The notes under the pieces: generated by a model
The model's database searches: none
The model's input: the letters and a program-made list of their open reading frames with translations, nothing else
Told to the model about the DNA's origin: nothing
NCBI GenBank assembly: GCA_018829445.1
Contig: JAHJTV010000060.1
Span: 1 to 64,000 of the forward strand
Length of the DNA: 64,000 nt
Reading direction: 5' to 3'
From: a bacterium
GTDB taxonomy: Bacteria > SAR324 > XYD2-FULL-50-16
Translations under genes and position numbers: made by a program
Part shown: piece by piece, positions 1 through 9,407 of the stretch
How positions within the stretch are numbered: the first letter of the stretch is position 1
How the letters are laid out: each line of letters starts with the position of its first letter

Positions 1-32
1 ATATCACCGCTCGTCCTGATATCTGGCAGCAT
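1..32 (-). CDS. 5' end of an unidentified gene leaving the window
   Basis: An ATG at 32-30 on the minus strand is preceded, about seven bases upstream, by a full AGGAGG. The visible product is only MLPDIRTSGD, too short to assign. Its position inside the probable inserted element makes a transposase the simplest guess, but nothing in these ten residues proves it. Confidence 0.4.
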   Translation of the reverse strand, partial: MLPDIRTSGD

Positions 33-134
33 TTTCCGTCCTCCTTCCTGTGGGTTGATGATTTGGGATGGTTGACGGAATTATCTACTGATAAGTGTCG
101 TTATGTCAATGAATCATTTCATAAGTATCGTTGT
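1..134 (-). mobile_element. Possible edge of an inserted element
   Basis: Read on the minus strand, the deaminase gene ends abruptly and is followed by two imperfect copies of a 13-base motif (121-133 and 91-103 on the plus strand, ATAAGTRTCGTTR, 11 of 13 identical, 30 bases apart). About 60 bases further on there is a strong ribosome binding site and a new start codon. Closely spaced terminal repeats followed by a gene reading inward is how several insertion sequences begin. The element runs out of the window, so its family, far end and target duplication cannot be seen. This is inference from layout. Confidence 0.35.
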
Positions 135-1612
135 AGGGTTATATGTTTAGCGCAATTGTGACATGGAAACGTGGTACAGTAAATAGCTGCCCCCATTGTA
201 CTAATATTGTTCCGGGCACAAGCAAGAATAGCTTCCATTTCTGCATGAACAACTCGACCGTATTCTGTGATGTCTTTGATTCGACTTTTCTTTAGACAAC
301 CTTCAATTACTTCTCTATGTTCTTTAGGAACTTTTTCTAAAATGTCTTGGATTATTCTCTGTTTTTCTTTCGCATTTGAATCTTCTCCCCGTTTATAATC
401 TCTCCCATCTTCTGCGTCAATAATTTCGTTTCTTTCCTCATTGTATTCAGGCCAATAAAGACCACCTCCAGCTTTTGGGATATCATTAGCACCTGTTGCC
501 ACAATGTTTTTGTCCTTTGCTACTACTGCTCCAATTTGACGTGATAAATCTGCAGAGCGTAATGAAGCGGAAAAAGCCATGAACATTGCAAATTCATCAA
601 ATGTTGGAGTTACATAGGGTCTGCCAAACATTAAATCAAGAATTCTCCATAGATCATTTTGAAATTTATCAGAATTCCCATCAAAATGAACAAAAAAGTC
701 TGATAAGTGAAAAGTGTCTTGAGTATGCTGCCCAGAATCATCTATTTCATTTTGATCCCTTTCAATTAATTCAGATGCTTGATCCTCACTTATATTTTTT
801 AGATTTTTTGTTAAGTAGTTGAATCTTCTCTTTTCATCAGCATAAACGCCGATCAAAAAGAATCCACTTGAGTAGATTTTTCTAAATCGATGAACTTCTT
901 CGGGATTTTTTAATGAGTTAATAATAAAAGCTTTTCTTTTAAAAGGAGCTGGTTGATCCCTTCCACTTTGTGACGTTCTGATCTCATTAATCTTAGCAGC
1001 AGTAGCAAGTGCAAGAATTGAATAATCTCCAGTTTTCTCTCTAATTTTATTACCTTCAGTCATATAAGTAGATATTCTCGTATAATCGGAATCACTATCT
1101 TCTACATTTCTAAACTCTTTTATTATTTGTTGAGATATTCTTATCTCATCCGTATTATAATTAAATGAACGTAAACGATCCCTTATAATAGTTGTAACTT
1201 GGGATAGATTCGTTCCAACAGCACCAACTAATCCTATTATCAGTTCAGAATCGGGATATGAATCATCAAAATAATGTTCTTCCTTAGTTATATTTTTTTC
1301 TTGAATGGTTTGTTTGCCTGGAATTGAATCCTTGAGGGCAGTATCCAAATTATTTAGATCAGTTTGAACCGGATTAGCAGTATCATCATCACCTTTTAAT
1401 AATCCGTTAACAGAAATCTTAAGTATTTCGGATACTTCATTTTTTCCCTGAAAATTGACAGTTCCAGTCGATGGATACCAATTAAGGATACTTCCATTCT
1501 TATGTTTGAATTGTTTTTGGTTTTCATTTAGGTCATTCCATTCACCATCCTGTTCAAGCGCACTTAGTTTTTCTTTTAACTCTTCAAATGTACCTGTAAA
1601 TTTCATTTTCAC
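119..1612 (-). CDS. Anti-phage dCTP deaminase-like protein, C-terminally truncated
   Basis: This 497-residue protein has the layout of the AvcD-type anti-phage dCTP deaminases. There is a P-loop-like domain near residue 127 (GLVGAVGTNLS) and a C-terminal cytidine/dCMP-deaminase fold with HAEMEAIL (zinc ligand His456, catalytic Glu458) and PCHNC (zinc ligands Cys484 and Cys487). Family members deaminate dCTP on infection and starve phage of nucleotides. The protein stops only ten residues after the second zinc cysteine (…AKHITLQRYL), so the last strand and helices of the deaminase fold are missing. The break coincides with a repeat pair and a new gene start, which suggests disruption by insertion. 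It lies 108 bases downstream of hsdS on the same strand, has an AAGGTG ribosome binding site, and is probably cargo of the same defence locus. The truncated product may be inactive. Confidence 0.8.
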   Translation of the reverse strand: MKMKFTGTFEELKEKLSALEQDGEWNDLNENQKQFKHKNGSILNWYPSTGTVNFQGKNEVSEILKISVNGLLKGDDDTANPVQTDLNNLDTALKDSIPGKQTIQEKNITKEEHYFDDSYPDSELIIGLVGAVGTNLSQVTTIIRDRLRSFNYNTDEIRISQQIIKEFRNVEDSDSDYTRISTYMTEGNKIREKTGDYSILALATAAKINEIRTSQSGRDQPAPFKRKAFIINSLKNPEEVHRFRKIYSSGFFLIGVYADEKRRFNYLTKNLKNISEDQASELIERDQNEIDDSGQHTQDTFHLSDFFVHFDGNSDKFQNDLWRILDLMFGRPYVTPTFDEFAMFMAFSASLRSADLSRQIGAVVAKDKNIVATGANDIPKAGGGLYWPEYNEERNEIIDAEDGRDYKRGEDSNAKEKQRIIQDILEKVPKEHREVIEGCLKKSRIKDITEYGRVVHAEMEAILACARNNISTMGAAIYCTTFPCHNCAKHITLQRYL

Positions 1613-1720
1613 CTTAGAAAATTAATTTAATCTTTATCGATATAAGTTTATCAATTGCACCTTCCAAAAAAACTAATCTTTTTTACTAACTGCTTTTATA
1701 GGAGTCTTCCTTTTCATATT

Positions 1721-3025
1721 TCAGATATGTTCCAACATCTTATCCGCTGGTTCTTCATTTATGTCTTGAGGAACCAGTTCACCTCGGAATGCTTTGACCA
1801 AGATGGAAGCCGTCAATTTATCAACCCCATTCTGGGCTCTTTTAAGTTTTTCTTCCATTTGACTAGCAACGGAAAACAGGGATTCTACTCTTTTCACGAT
1901 TTCCTTTTGCTCGTCCATCTCAGGAAGGTTGACTTTGATTGAACAGACTTCCTTGCTGTTAATATTATGTACTCCACTAGTCGATCTTGCACCTACTTCG
2001 ATTTGTTTTCTAATTTTTGGAGAACTCATGTGAATTTTTAAGTATTCAGGAAGGATTTCTTCCTTTTTTAAGCGTAACCGAATTAAATATCCCGCATAAA
2101 GAAATCCCTCTTCATCTTTTGATATTATATTAACTTTTCCAATTAAAGAAGCGCTTCCATTTGATCGTATTAAAAGTAAATCCCCTTTTTTTAGAGATAG
2201 GCTTTCCAACTCTCTCTCATTGAAATCAGCATATTTCATATCCGTTTTATCAATTCCATGATCACTAATATTCGGTATTCTAAGAACTGGAGTTAAGCTG
2301 TCATCATATGAACACTTTTTTGAGGTTCCATACCGAATTCCTTCAATGAGATTTTCAATGGTGTTTCTCTTCCAATTGTATTCTATATTTTTATGATTCC
2401 GCCAATCCTCAGTCAACCTCCCGGAAGTAGCATCAGCCAAAACAGATTGGCGGAAGCGTTTGATGATTTCTGGGACTTTATCCAAACGGGCTTTGCAGGT
2501 ATCAACTTTGGCGAGGAGGCAATCCAGTTTGTCGGCGATGCGTTTTTGTTCAAGGAATGGTGGTATTTTTATAGGAATCTTAGCAGCATTCTTTCCTGAT
2601 AACTCAAGAAAGGTGGTTCCACTCGATAGCTTTTCAGCAATGGATTTTGAGTTTCTAAGATAATAGTATACATATTTACTATTAACCCCTTCTTTCAAGA
2701 CAAAACTCTTAAACCCCTGATTAGTTGCAACTGGATTACTAGCGATAGCCACATAGCCCACAGGGGCCCTACTGGAGAAGAGTACCGTTCCTTCGGGCAT
2801 CAAGGTTGCTGAGGATGTATCAAGTCCTTTTTGACTTAAAAATCGTTTCCCATGTGATATATGGATTTTTTTGTATCCGCTAAGATCGGCTGGAGTTATC
2901 CAAGGAATACCATCCTTATCAACAAAATTTGATTCATCTTTTGTTTTTGGTGTACCTCCACCAACAACTTTTGCAATATCTCCTATCAAACTTTCAACCC
3001 AACCTTGAGGCAAATCTTCACTCAT
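1721..3025 (-). CDS. hsdS: Type I restriction-modification specificity subunit HsdS
   Basis: This 434-residue protein is the DNA-recognition subunit of a type I restriction-modification complex. It has the usual two target-recognition domains (about 5-155 and 210-365). Each is followed by a conserved helical spacer: EQKRIADKLDCLLAKVD near 160 and DEQKEIVKRVESLF near 368. The C-terminal helix contains the typical LVKAFRGELVPQD. Each recognition domain reads one half of a split target, so the specificity is specific to this strain and cannot be predicted by eye. The start codon shares one base with the hsdM stop (TAATG), indicating translational coupling. Length is normal and both recognition domains look intact. 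Confidence 0.95.
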   Translation of the reverse strand: MSEDLPQGWVESLIGDIAKVVGGGTPKTKDESNFVDKDGIPWITPADLSGYKKIHISHGKRFLSQKGLDTSSATLMPEGTVLFSSRAPVGYVAIASNPVATNQGFKSFVLKEGVNSKYVYYYLRNSKSIAEKLSSGTTFLELSGKNAAKIPIKIPPFLEQKRIADKLDCLLAKVDTCKARLDKVPEIIKRFRQSVLADATSGRLTEDWRNHKNIEYNWKRNTIENLIEGIRYGTSKKCSYDDSLTPVLRIPNISDHGIDKTDMKYADFNERELESLSLKKGDLLLIRSNGSASLIGKVNIISKDEEGFLYAGYLIRLRLKKEEILPEYLKIHMSSPKIRKQIEVGARSTSGVHNINSKEVCSIKVNLPEMDEQKEIVKRVESLFSVASQMEEKLKRAQNGVDKLTASILVKAFRGELVPQDINEEPADKMLEHI

Positions 3026-4467
3026 TACTCAACCTCCTCAACACCCAGTTCGTGCAAGATATCTGTCAAATCTGCCATTGCCCCTTCAAGTTCAACCATA
3101 GCTTCTCGGGCTAAGAAATCCGGTTCAGGTAAATTGGCAGCATCTTCGAGGGAATCGTCCTTCAGCCAAGAGATATCGAGTGATTCGTCCCTCTCTAAAA
3201 TAAATTCCCTTGTGAACTTGCGGAGCCTGCCAGTTTCACCCAAGTCTTGCCGTTTTGCTTTTCCATATGGATCAGTTCCATAAGATTGAACAAATTCTGT
3301 AAAGTGATTTTTAGTTAAGGGAGTGTTCTTCCCAAAATTGGGCATGTTGGATCTCAGGTCAAATACCCAAACCTCTTTGGTATTGCCTTTTTCTGTTTTG
3401 CCCCTGGTGAAGAACAGTACATTGGTTTTAACACCTTGAGCGTAGAAGATTCCTGTTGGTAACCTAAGAATTGTATGAAGATTACACTTTTCCATTAAAT
3501 CTTTACGAATGTTTTTCCCAATATTACCTTCAAAGAGAACGTTGTCGGGGAGAACGACCGCTGCCCGACCACCGGGTTTTAATCCTCGGTAAATATGTTG
3601 AAGAAAAGCCAACTGCTTATTACTTGTGGGATAGGTGAAATCGTCCCTTGAGGGTAATCCCCCACCTTTTTTGGAACCAAACGGTGGATTAGTTAAGATT
3701 AGATCTGATTTTGGAAGCTTCTGTCCCTGTGGAGATAAGGTATCCCCATACATCATTCCTGATTCGGGAGCATCACTATCCAAACCGTGAAGCATCATGT
3801 TCATCATTGCCAGACGGTGGGTATCCTGGACGTGTTCCATTCCGAAGAAAGTTTTGTTTTTATAAGTGTTGAATTCGACCTCTGAGAGTTCAAAGACATC
3901 ATGCCTCTCCCTCAGGTAATGATTAGCAGCGATCAGGAAGCCTCCCGTACCGGCAGCTGGATCTTGAATCACCTCTCCCAGTTTTGGCTGCATCAATTCC
4001 ACCATTACATTAATGAGAACCCTAGGGGTAAAGTACTGACCCGCACCGGACTTCTTTTCATTGGCATTTTTCTCAAGCAATCCCTCATAGAGATCCCCCA
4101 AACCTTCCTGTCGTGCAGAATACCAGTCCAGTTCGTCAATGCTGGTCACTAAGGAACTAAGTGTCGTTGCCTTTTTGATAAACGAGGAAGCGTTGGTGAA
4201 GATCTCCTGAACCTGCCTGCTTCCTTTCGTTCCCAGGTGAATCAGCATGATCTTATAATGTTCCAATCGATCGGGAGCGGGTTTGTTCACCAAATCTCTC
4301 CACCGGTAGCCTTCGGGGATTTTGTCTTCCTGTTCGGTCTCTTCTGCCATCTTGAGGAAAAGAAGGTAAGTCAATTCCGTGACGTATTGATGGTAAGTGA
4401 CCCCATCATCCTTCAGCATATTACAGAGGTTCCAAAGCTTGGCTACAATATCATGTGTTACTGTCAA
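3025..4467 (-). CDS. hsdM: Type I restriction-modification DNA methyltransferase HsdM
   Basis: This 480-residue adenine-N6 DNA methyltransferase subunit carries an N-terminal helical HsdM domain, the GQYFTPR segment (143-149), the S-adenosylmethionine motif DPAAGTGGF (169-177) and the catalytic NPPF (260-263). With HsdS it forms the modification enzyme that protects host DNA. The start is a TTG at 4467-4465, preceded by an AGGAG about eight bases upstream. The gene lies 16 bases after hsdR and overlaps hsdS by one base, giving the order hsdR-hsdM-hsdS. All catalytic motifs are intact. Confidence 0.96.
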   Translation of the reverse strand: MTVTHDIVAKLWNLCNMLKDDGVTYHQYVTELTYLLFLKMAEETEQEDKIPEGYRWRDLVNKPAPDRLEHYKIMLIHLGTKGSRQVQEIFTNASSFIKKATTLSSLVTSIDELDWYSARQEGLGDLYEGLLEKNANEKKSGAGQYFTPRVLINVMVELMQPKLGEVIQDPAAGTGGFLIAANHYLRERHDVFELSEVEFNTYKNKTFFGMEHVQDTHRLAMMNMMLHGLDSDAPESGMMYGDTLSPQGQKLPKSDLILTNPPFGSKKGGGLPSRDDFTYPTSNKQLAFLQHIYRGLKPGGRAAVVLPDNVLFEGNIGKNIRKDLMEKCNLHTILRLPTGIFYAQGVKTNVLFFTRGKTEKGNTKEVWVFDLRSNMPNFGKNTPLTKNHFTEFVQSYGTDPYGKAKRQDLGETGRLRKFTREFILERDESLDISWLKDDSLEDAANLPEPDFLAREAMVELEGAMADLTDILHELGVEEVE

Positions 4468-4483
4468 TGCTTGCTCCTATTGC

Positions 4484-7400
4484 TTATTGGGCCTGTTTCT
4501 TCCAGACCAGTTCATTAATGTCTTCTAAAAGCTGTTCTAGTTTCCCTTCAAAGACCCTATTGATTCTATTAAATCCGCCAACTTCACGGAATTGAGCACT
4601 GTTCATGCTCTCCTTGTCAACGATGAATTCCTTTTTCATCTGGGTAGCAATCCTCTTCAGCCAGGTCTCTTGGGGTTTTGTCCATTCGGTTGATGTTAAA
4701 ATACCTTGAACTGCTATATCAACTCGCTGTTCCCATGAAATCAGTGCATCACCCAACGCAGCCTGTCTGATAAATCCGATAATCCCTGCTGCAATATTCG
4801 CATTTGATGTTGCCTTGTAGGCTGTTTGCAGATCCCGTTCACGAAACCCCTGCAACTCCAATTTCAATTGAACTTCTTTGAGTTCTTTGCGAGTTAGGCT
4901 CCGTGGTCTCTGAAGAATAATTTTCAATGCTGCGATGTCATTGGTTGGATCTGTGATGAATTTTCTGAACCCTTCAATATAGTCTTCCGGCTTTTCAACT
5001 CTGCCATCCCCATAGCCAATGCTGATTTCCTTGATTCTGTCAGGTTGTTCAGAGATCGGGATAAAAGTCGGACCAGAATCACCTTTCGTATCCAGAAGTT
5101 TTCCAATATCTGAGTTCTTTTGGAACCATTCAAATACCTTTTCAATGGGCTGGGACATGATGTCGATAATGAATTCTTCAGGAGTCTTATCCGTCTTTAC
5201 TTTGAATCTCTGTTTTTGATTCTCATCCAGAAATCTTTTCTTTGCCTGAAGCTTGGCGATGAATTGATCCCTAGCATGTTTCTTCAACTCGTTATTGGCA
5301 ACAGTGCGGATCTCATTTTCCAATTGTGTAAACGTGACCTTCGGATCTACCACTACCGGTTTCATATCCGTATAGTTTTGGAGACCCGCATAAACATTCA
5401 CCGCATCATAAATGCGGAATACTTCTTTACCGATTTCATCACATAACCTTGTTGCCCTTCCCAGCATCTGATCAAACAATATCCGGCTGTTAACCTTTCT
5501 GATAAAAACGAGGTTACAGATCTGGAGCACATCGATCCCGGTTGTTAATAAATCCACCGTTACGGCTACATTGGGGAATTTCTCATTCTTGTATTTTCGG
5601 ATCTGCTCCAAGGGCTTATCAGCCTTGCCCGTGATTTTCTTGACTGCATCATCTTCAATTTCCCCATAGACCTTTTTAAATTCTTTCTTGAGAAGATTGA
5701 CTACAAGATCCGCATGTCTGTCGTTAACGCAGAATATTAGGGTTTTTTCATCCAGGCTGGGGTCAATTTCTTTAGCTAAACATTCACAGACCACTTGATT
5801 GAAGGGTTCGGTGATGACATTTTTGTTGAAGGCGGAAACATCAAAGTCCAGTTCATCGGGTGTATTATGAAGTTCAATTTCTCCGGTGGAGGTATTGAGG
5901 ACTTTGACTGAGGAGTTCTTATCCCAGTGGACACCTTTTTCAGAGAGTTCTGTTTTGATGGTGTAGGGTGGTTCATGATCAACCAGATACCCATCCAAAA
6001 CAGCTTCCCTGTAACTATAGCTGTATATTGGTTTTCCGAAGATATCGGTGGTATGTAGAGCGGGGGTTGCCGTTAGTCCGATTTTGACGGCATCAAAATA
6101 GTCAAGGGCTCTGCGGTATTTTGAAATGTAATCTCCCTGGCTCCTGAATAACAGTTCTTCATCGCTCATCTCCCGGTCCAACAGGTATCCTCTGTGACAC
6201 TCATCCACAATGATGCAGTCGTACTGATCAACCTTGGGTTTCAGGGATTCATCCCCTGCGTAAAGAATCCGTCTGACCATGCCCTGAATGGTTGAGATGT
6301 GGACGGAAGTTTCTCTGTCGGGGATCGCATCCCCAAGTTCCTTGATGGCAAAGATATCAGCAAATTTCTGAAGACCTACCATCTCTGTATCCTTAAAGGC
6401 ATTGGCTGCCTGTTCACCAAGAGCGGACCTATCAATTAGAAATAGGATTCGTCTGAATCTCTGGGCTTTTAGTAGGCGAAATATCAGAGCAATACTGGTT
6501 TTTGTCTTTCCCGTGCCGGTGGCCATTGCTAAAAGTGCTTCTTGTTTGCCTTCCATGATGGCTTTTTCGGTCTCGACTATTGCATTCTTTTGGTAATACC
6601 TAAGGGGAAAACCAAAAGAGAAGGTCATTTGGGCTAGTTTCTGTTCGGCATCGTCAATATCAACCCGGCTGAGATCGATCAATCCCTGGGGAGTATACCA
6701 GGACTCTAAGGGTCGCCTTAGATTCTGGGGTCTCCTAACATCGCAGAACCAGATTCCACTCTGTGTTTCCAGTTGTCTGAGGAAAGGTCTTCCGTTTGTT
6801 GAGAAGACGAATGGGATTTGGTGATCTTCCCATGGTCCACCTTGAAGTTCACAGCAATCCTTTAGGTTGAAATCCCGGCTGTACCTTTTGGCTTGGTCAA
6901 TAGCTGCGGAGACATCCAGGTTCTTTCTTTTGGCTTCAGCAATTCCGATGGCTTGAAGTCCGTTGAATAAAACATAATCAGCGGGTCCACTGGTTGTGGG
7001 CCATTCAGCGATTGCTTTGTATTTGCCTTTTTCGGGCCTTACCCCTTTTGCAAACCTTATGTTTTCGGTATCTACGATCCATCCAGCTGCAAAAAGTTGT
7101 TGGTCTATCAGTTTACGGGTATCTGCTTCCGTCAGTTTAATTTTATCAGCAGCTTGTTTGGATGCTGTGATTGTCTCCTGAATTTCCTTCTCTGTTTGTT
7201 CTCTGGCTTTTAGCTGGAGTTTTTCCAGTTCCTCTTCGTAAAGAGCAACTTCTTGTTTGGCTTGTTCCTCGGTTTGTTGTGCAAGTTCAAGGGCGGCATC
7301 TAATTCAGTCCAGGCTTTTTGGGATTCATTTTCGGCTTCCTTTCTTTTTTCAATCTCAGTCTGGGTCAGCTTTTCAACACCTTCGACTTTTTCCACCAGT

Positions 7401-7882
7401 TCATGAATCTGATTGCGGGCTTCCTCAAGCTCACTCTTTAGTTCAGCAGTTGCATCAGCGGGGTTAGGTGGGATTTGAAAGGCACCAGGTTTGTAGGTAT
7501 TGTCTTTGAAAACCCTGAAAAAATGAACAGACAGTTGATGGGCAAACCTTAGATTTTGGAGAGCTATCTTAGTCGTCCCGATTCCTTCGTGTATCGCATC
7601 ATTTCCAGCTTTACGAATGCTATGGAACATTTCCGCCAGGTTATAATCAAGATAGCCCTGATATTTTAATTCCTTTAAAACCTGTGCTTGCTCGTAATGT
7701 CCTTCGGTATAGATACCGATCCGGGCAGCGATATTTTTAGCAAGGAATTCACCAAACAATCTGAGCTTCGCCAAGGAAGATGATGGATCAGTCAGGCAGT
7801 ACCGCTCCGCCATTGCGGCTTGCTTGACCAAAGCAGGATCAAGATCTGATAGAAACTGAAAATTGGGGGAAAGTAAATTCAT
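4484..7882 (-). CDS. hsdR: Type I restriction endonuclease/translocase HsdR
   Basis: This is the 1,132-residue motor and nuclease subunit. Domains in order are: a DUF4145-like N-terminal domain (about 10-120), a charged coiled coil (about 145-250), a PD-(D/E)xK nuclease domain with Asp302 and the EAK motif at 316-318, and a superfamily-2 helicase core. The helicase core has Walker A ATGTGKT (454-460), DECH (560-563) and TATP (604-607). A C-terminal domain follows, like that of EcoEI-type R subunits. With HsdM and HsdS it translocates unmodified DNA and cuts at a distance. It is the first gene of the operon. A short inverted repeat (ACCTG…CAGGT, 7891-7906) overlaps the presumed ribosome binding region and could affect expression. 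All motor and nuclease motifs look intact. Confidence 0.96.
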   Translation of the reverse strand: MNLLSPNFQFLSDLDPALVKQAAMAERYCLTDPSSSLAKLRLFGEFLAKNIAARIGIYTEGHYEQAQVLKELKYQGYLDYNLAEMFHSIRKAGNDAIHEGIGTTKIALQNLRFAHQLSVHFFRVFKDNTYKPGAFQIPPNPADATAELKSELEEARNQIHELVEKVEGVEKLTQTEIEKRKEAENESQKAWTELDAALELAQQTEEQAKQEVALYEEELEKLQLKAREQTEKEIQETITASKQAADKIKLTEADTRKLIDQQLFAAGWIVDTENIRFAKGVRPEKGKYKAIAEWPTTSGPADYVLFNGLQAIGIAEAKRKNLDVSAAIDQAKRYSRDFNLKDCCELQGGPWEDHQIPFVFSTNGRPFLRQLETQSGIWFCDVRRPQNLRRPLESWYTPQGLIDLSRVDIDDAEQKLAQMTFSFGFPLRYYQKNAIVETEKAIMEGKQEALLAMATGTGKTKTSIALIFRLLKAQRFRRILFLIDRSALGEQAANAFKDTEMVGLQKFADIFAIKELGDAIPDRETSVHISTIQGMVRRILYAGDESLKPKVDQYDCIIVDECHRGYLLDREMSDEELLFRSQGDYISKYRRALDYFDAVKIGLTATPALHTTDIFGKPIYSYSYREAVLDGYLVDHEPPYTIKTELSEKGVHWDKNSSVKVLNTSTGEIELHNTPDELDFDVSAFNKNVITEPFNQVVCECLAKEIDPSLDEKTLIFCVNDRHADLVVNLLKKEFKKVYGEIEDDAVKKITGKADKPLEQIRKYKNEKFPNVAVTVDLLTTGIDVLQICNLVFIRKVNSRILFDQMLGRATRLCDEIGKEVFRIYDAVNVYAGLQNYTDMKPVVVDPKVTFTQLENEIRTVANNELKKHARDQFIAKLQAKKRFLDENQKQRFKVKTDKTPEEFIIDIMSQPIEKVFEWFQKNSDIGKLLDTKGDSGPTFIPISEQPDRIKEISIGYGDGRVEKPEDYIEGFRKFITDPTNDIAALKIILQRPRSLTRKELKEVQLKLELQGFRERDLQTAYKATSNANIAAGIIGFIRQAALGDALISWEQRVDIAVQGILTSTEWTKPQETWLKRIATQMKKEFIVDKESMNSAQFREVGGFNRINRVFEGKLEQLLEDINELVWKKQAQ

Positions 7883-8330
7883 TTGTCCATACCTGCTGAT
7901 ACAGGTGAAAAATCAACTCGGAAAAAATCTTGTCTTTCAGTAGTATCCAACAAAGATCTAACCACTATTCAAAGGAAAAGGCAACTTAGATGATTGTTTT
8001 TCTATGGATTTTGAATAGTACTCATGGGAACTCATATTGACAAACCAAGTTCAACTTTCAATAATCCCCAAACAGCAACAATCTGATAAACAAAGTAGAT
8101 TAAGGAAAACAATAAAACTGAAAAATCGAAAATCGTAGAAAAACTGGTATAGGAAATGGGCTGCTTTATTGGCATTGAGACCAGTTATTGTCTTCTTTGA
8201 TTACTATCCAACAGAATCCGATACACTTATTAATTATTGGATATTATGACATATTGTTGTTCTGACAGAGGACAAGTAGGCTTTTAAGAAGAAGTGAGAA
8301 ATAATATTTTAACCTAAGAAAAGAGGAATG
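7883..8330. promoter_or_regulatory. Intergenic region between hsdR and the cysteine-rich gene
   Basis: This 448-base AT-rich stretch separates the divergent hsdR operon and the small plus-strand gene, so it should hold promoters for both. The only discrete structure I see is the 5-bp inverted repeat ACCTG/CAGGT at 7891-7906, just upstream of the hsdR start. No RNA gene or further coding region is apparent. Confidence 0.35.
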
Positions 8331-8678
8331 ATGGCTAAAATTATCAAGAATGGAGGGCAGCGGCTTAGGGATGAATTTGAAATTGTCTTTTATTACACCG
8401 AGGAGTATGGCGGGATGGAGTGTTCACATTTCAGTTGTTCAATAGAAGGAATACCAGATATATGCAATATGCGAGACCAGAGATGTTATGATACATGCTG
8501 CACTACGGGAGAATGGGAAGGGAAGCCTCTAAAAACACCAGTTATCGAAGAGTATTCTCGCCTCTTTCAATATCCTGCTGTGCTACAGTGTGATTGTGGG
8601 AAAATCTTTCCACTCATTGCCCCAACAATTAGGTGTGAATGTGGGTGTATCTACAACAATCGAGGAGAGCCTGAATAA
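8331..8678 (+). CDS. Small cysteine-rich protein, function unknown
   Basis: This protein of about 115 residues has no recognised family. It has an unusual density of cysteine: an HFSC segment near residue 34, several isolated cysteines, CYDTCC near residue 63, and a C-terminal CDCG … CECGC cluster with two close CxC pairs, like a zinc ribbon. I chose the second of two consecutive ATG codons because the upstream AGAGGA is too close to the first. It is transcribed away from hsdR and sits between the restriction operon and the transposon-rich segment. A metal-binding or nucleic-acid-binding role is a guess from composition only. Confidence 0.6.
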   Translation: MAKIIKNGGQRLRDEFEIVFYYTEEYGGMECSHFSCSIEGIPDICNMRDQRCYDTCCTTGEWEGKPLKTPVIEEYSRLFQYPAVLQCDCGKIFPLIAPTIRCECGCIYNNRGEPE

Positions 8679-8811
8679 TCCTTTTGATTGATCGTTTGCA
8701 GAAGGACTCCAAATTTAGGTTAAATAAAGACTAGAAAAGGCACCTGTATTGATTGAAGAACTAATTCACAGATAATTGTTTAACGAATAGTGACTGTACA
8801 AAATGAAGGTG

Positions 8812-8825
8812 TCACCCATTAAAGT
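8812..8825 (+). repeat. 14-base direct repeat, copy 1
   Basis: The sequence TCACCCATTAAAGT occurs here and again, identically and in the same orientation, at 9400-9413, so the copies bracket the STAS-like gene. A close partial copy (10 of 11 bases) lies at 9572-9582. The copies may be ends of mobile elements or recombination scars. Immediately downstream is an imperfect hairpin (GTTGCGTT 8845-8852 pairing with AACGCAAC 8883-8890). Confidence 0.55.
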
Positions 8826-8912
8826 GTTTGGTCAGGCTTGCGTTGTTGCGTTTAATTATTACTAGGTTATTCTGGATACAAGAACGCAACCCCGAAACAA
8901 ATAAAGCAAAGC

Positions 8913-9407
8913 CTAACATTTCGAATTTATGGCCCATTTCTCGGCGTCGGTGAAGGACAGGAAGAGGTCAACTTTTTTGCCATTTAATTCGCAGTATTCC
9001 CTGAAGAGTTGCACGGAACTAAGGCTCAGATCATCTTCGGATACCAGACCGATTCTATTGCGGATTTGATCTTTCCATTGTTCGGAAAGCGATTTTACTG
9101 TTTGCTCGATAGAATCGCAGTCGAAGTAAGACCAGTCGGCCTTGGATGTATCCCAGATCAGCGGAAAATCGGCCGGGAAATTTCCTGAAACGATCAGTTT
9201 TTCAGACGCCTCAAGGATTTTTTCCGTCGACAACCTGCCTTCCAGCTCAATCAGTACGAACCTTCCCTTAAAATACAGATTTACTTCATCGCTCTTTGTC
9301 ATGATCAATTTGAGAAATTTCTGCAGAACTTTTTTTTCGTTGTTATAACTACATTCGACCTCAATAATCAACAAGATTTTCTTTTCGCAAAATCCGGGAT
9401 CACCCAT
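8913..9407 (-). CDS. SpoIIAA/STAS-like domain protein
   Basis: Up to 164 residues. From about residue 36 the sequence resembles the small SpoIIAA-like/STAS group: beta strands YFKGRFVLIELEGRLS, a helix, FPLIWDTSKADW, a long helix, then RIGLVSEDDLS and a terminal FTDAEKWA helix. The molecular role of this group is not known; some members act in regulation by partner binding. The ATG at 9407 falls inside the copy-2 repeat and has no ribosome binding site. The real start may be the ATG at 9302, giving 129 residues, which begins exactly where the domain begins. The gene is flanked by identical 14-base repeats and lies 14 bases from an insertion sequence, so it looks like part of a transferred segment. 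Confidence 0.55.
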   Translation of the reverse strand: MGDPGFCEKKILLIIEVECSYNNEKKVLQKFLKLIMTKSDEVNLYFKGRFVLIELEGRLSTEKILEASEKLIVSGNFPADFPLIWDTSKADWSYFDCDSIEQTVKSLSEQWKDQIRNRIGLVSEDDLSLSSVQLFREYCELNGKKVDLFLSFTDAEKWAINSKC

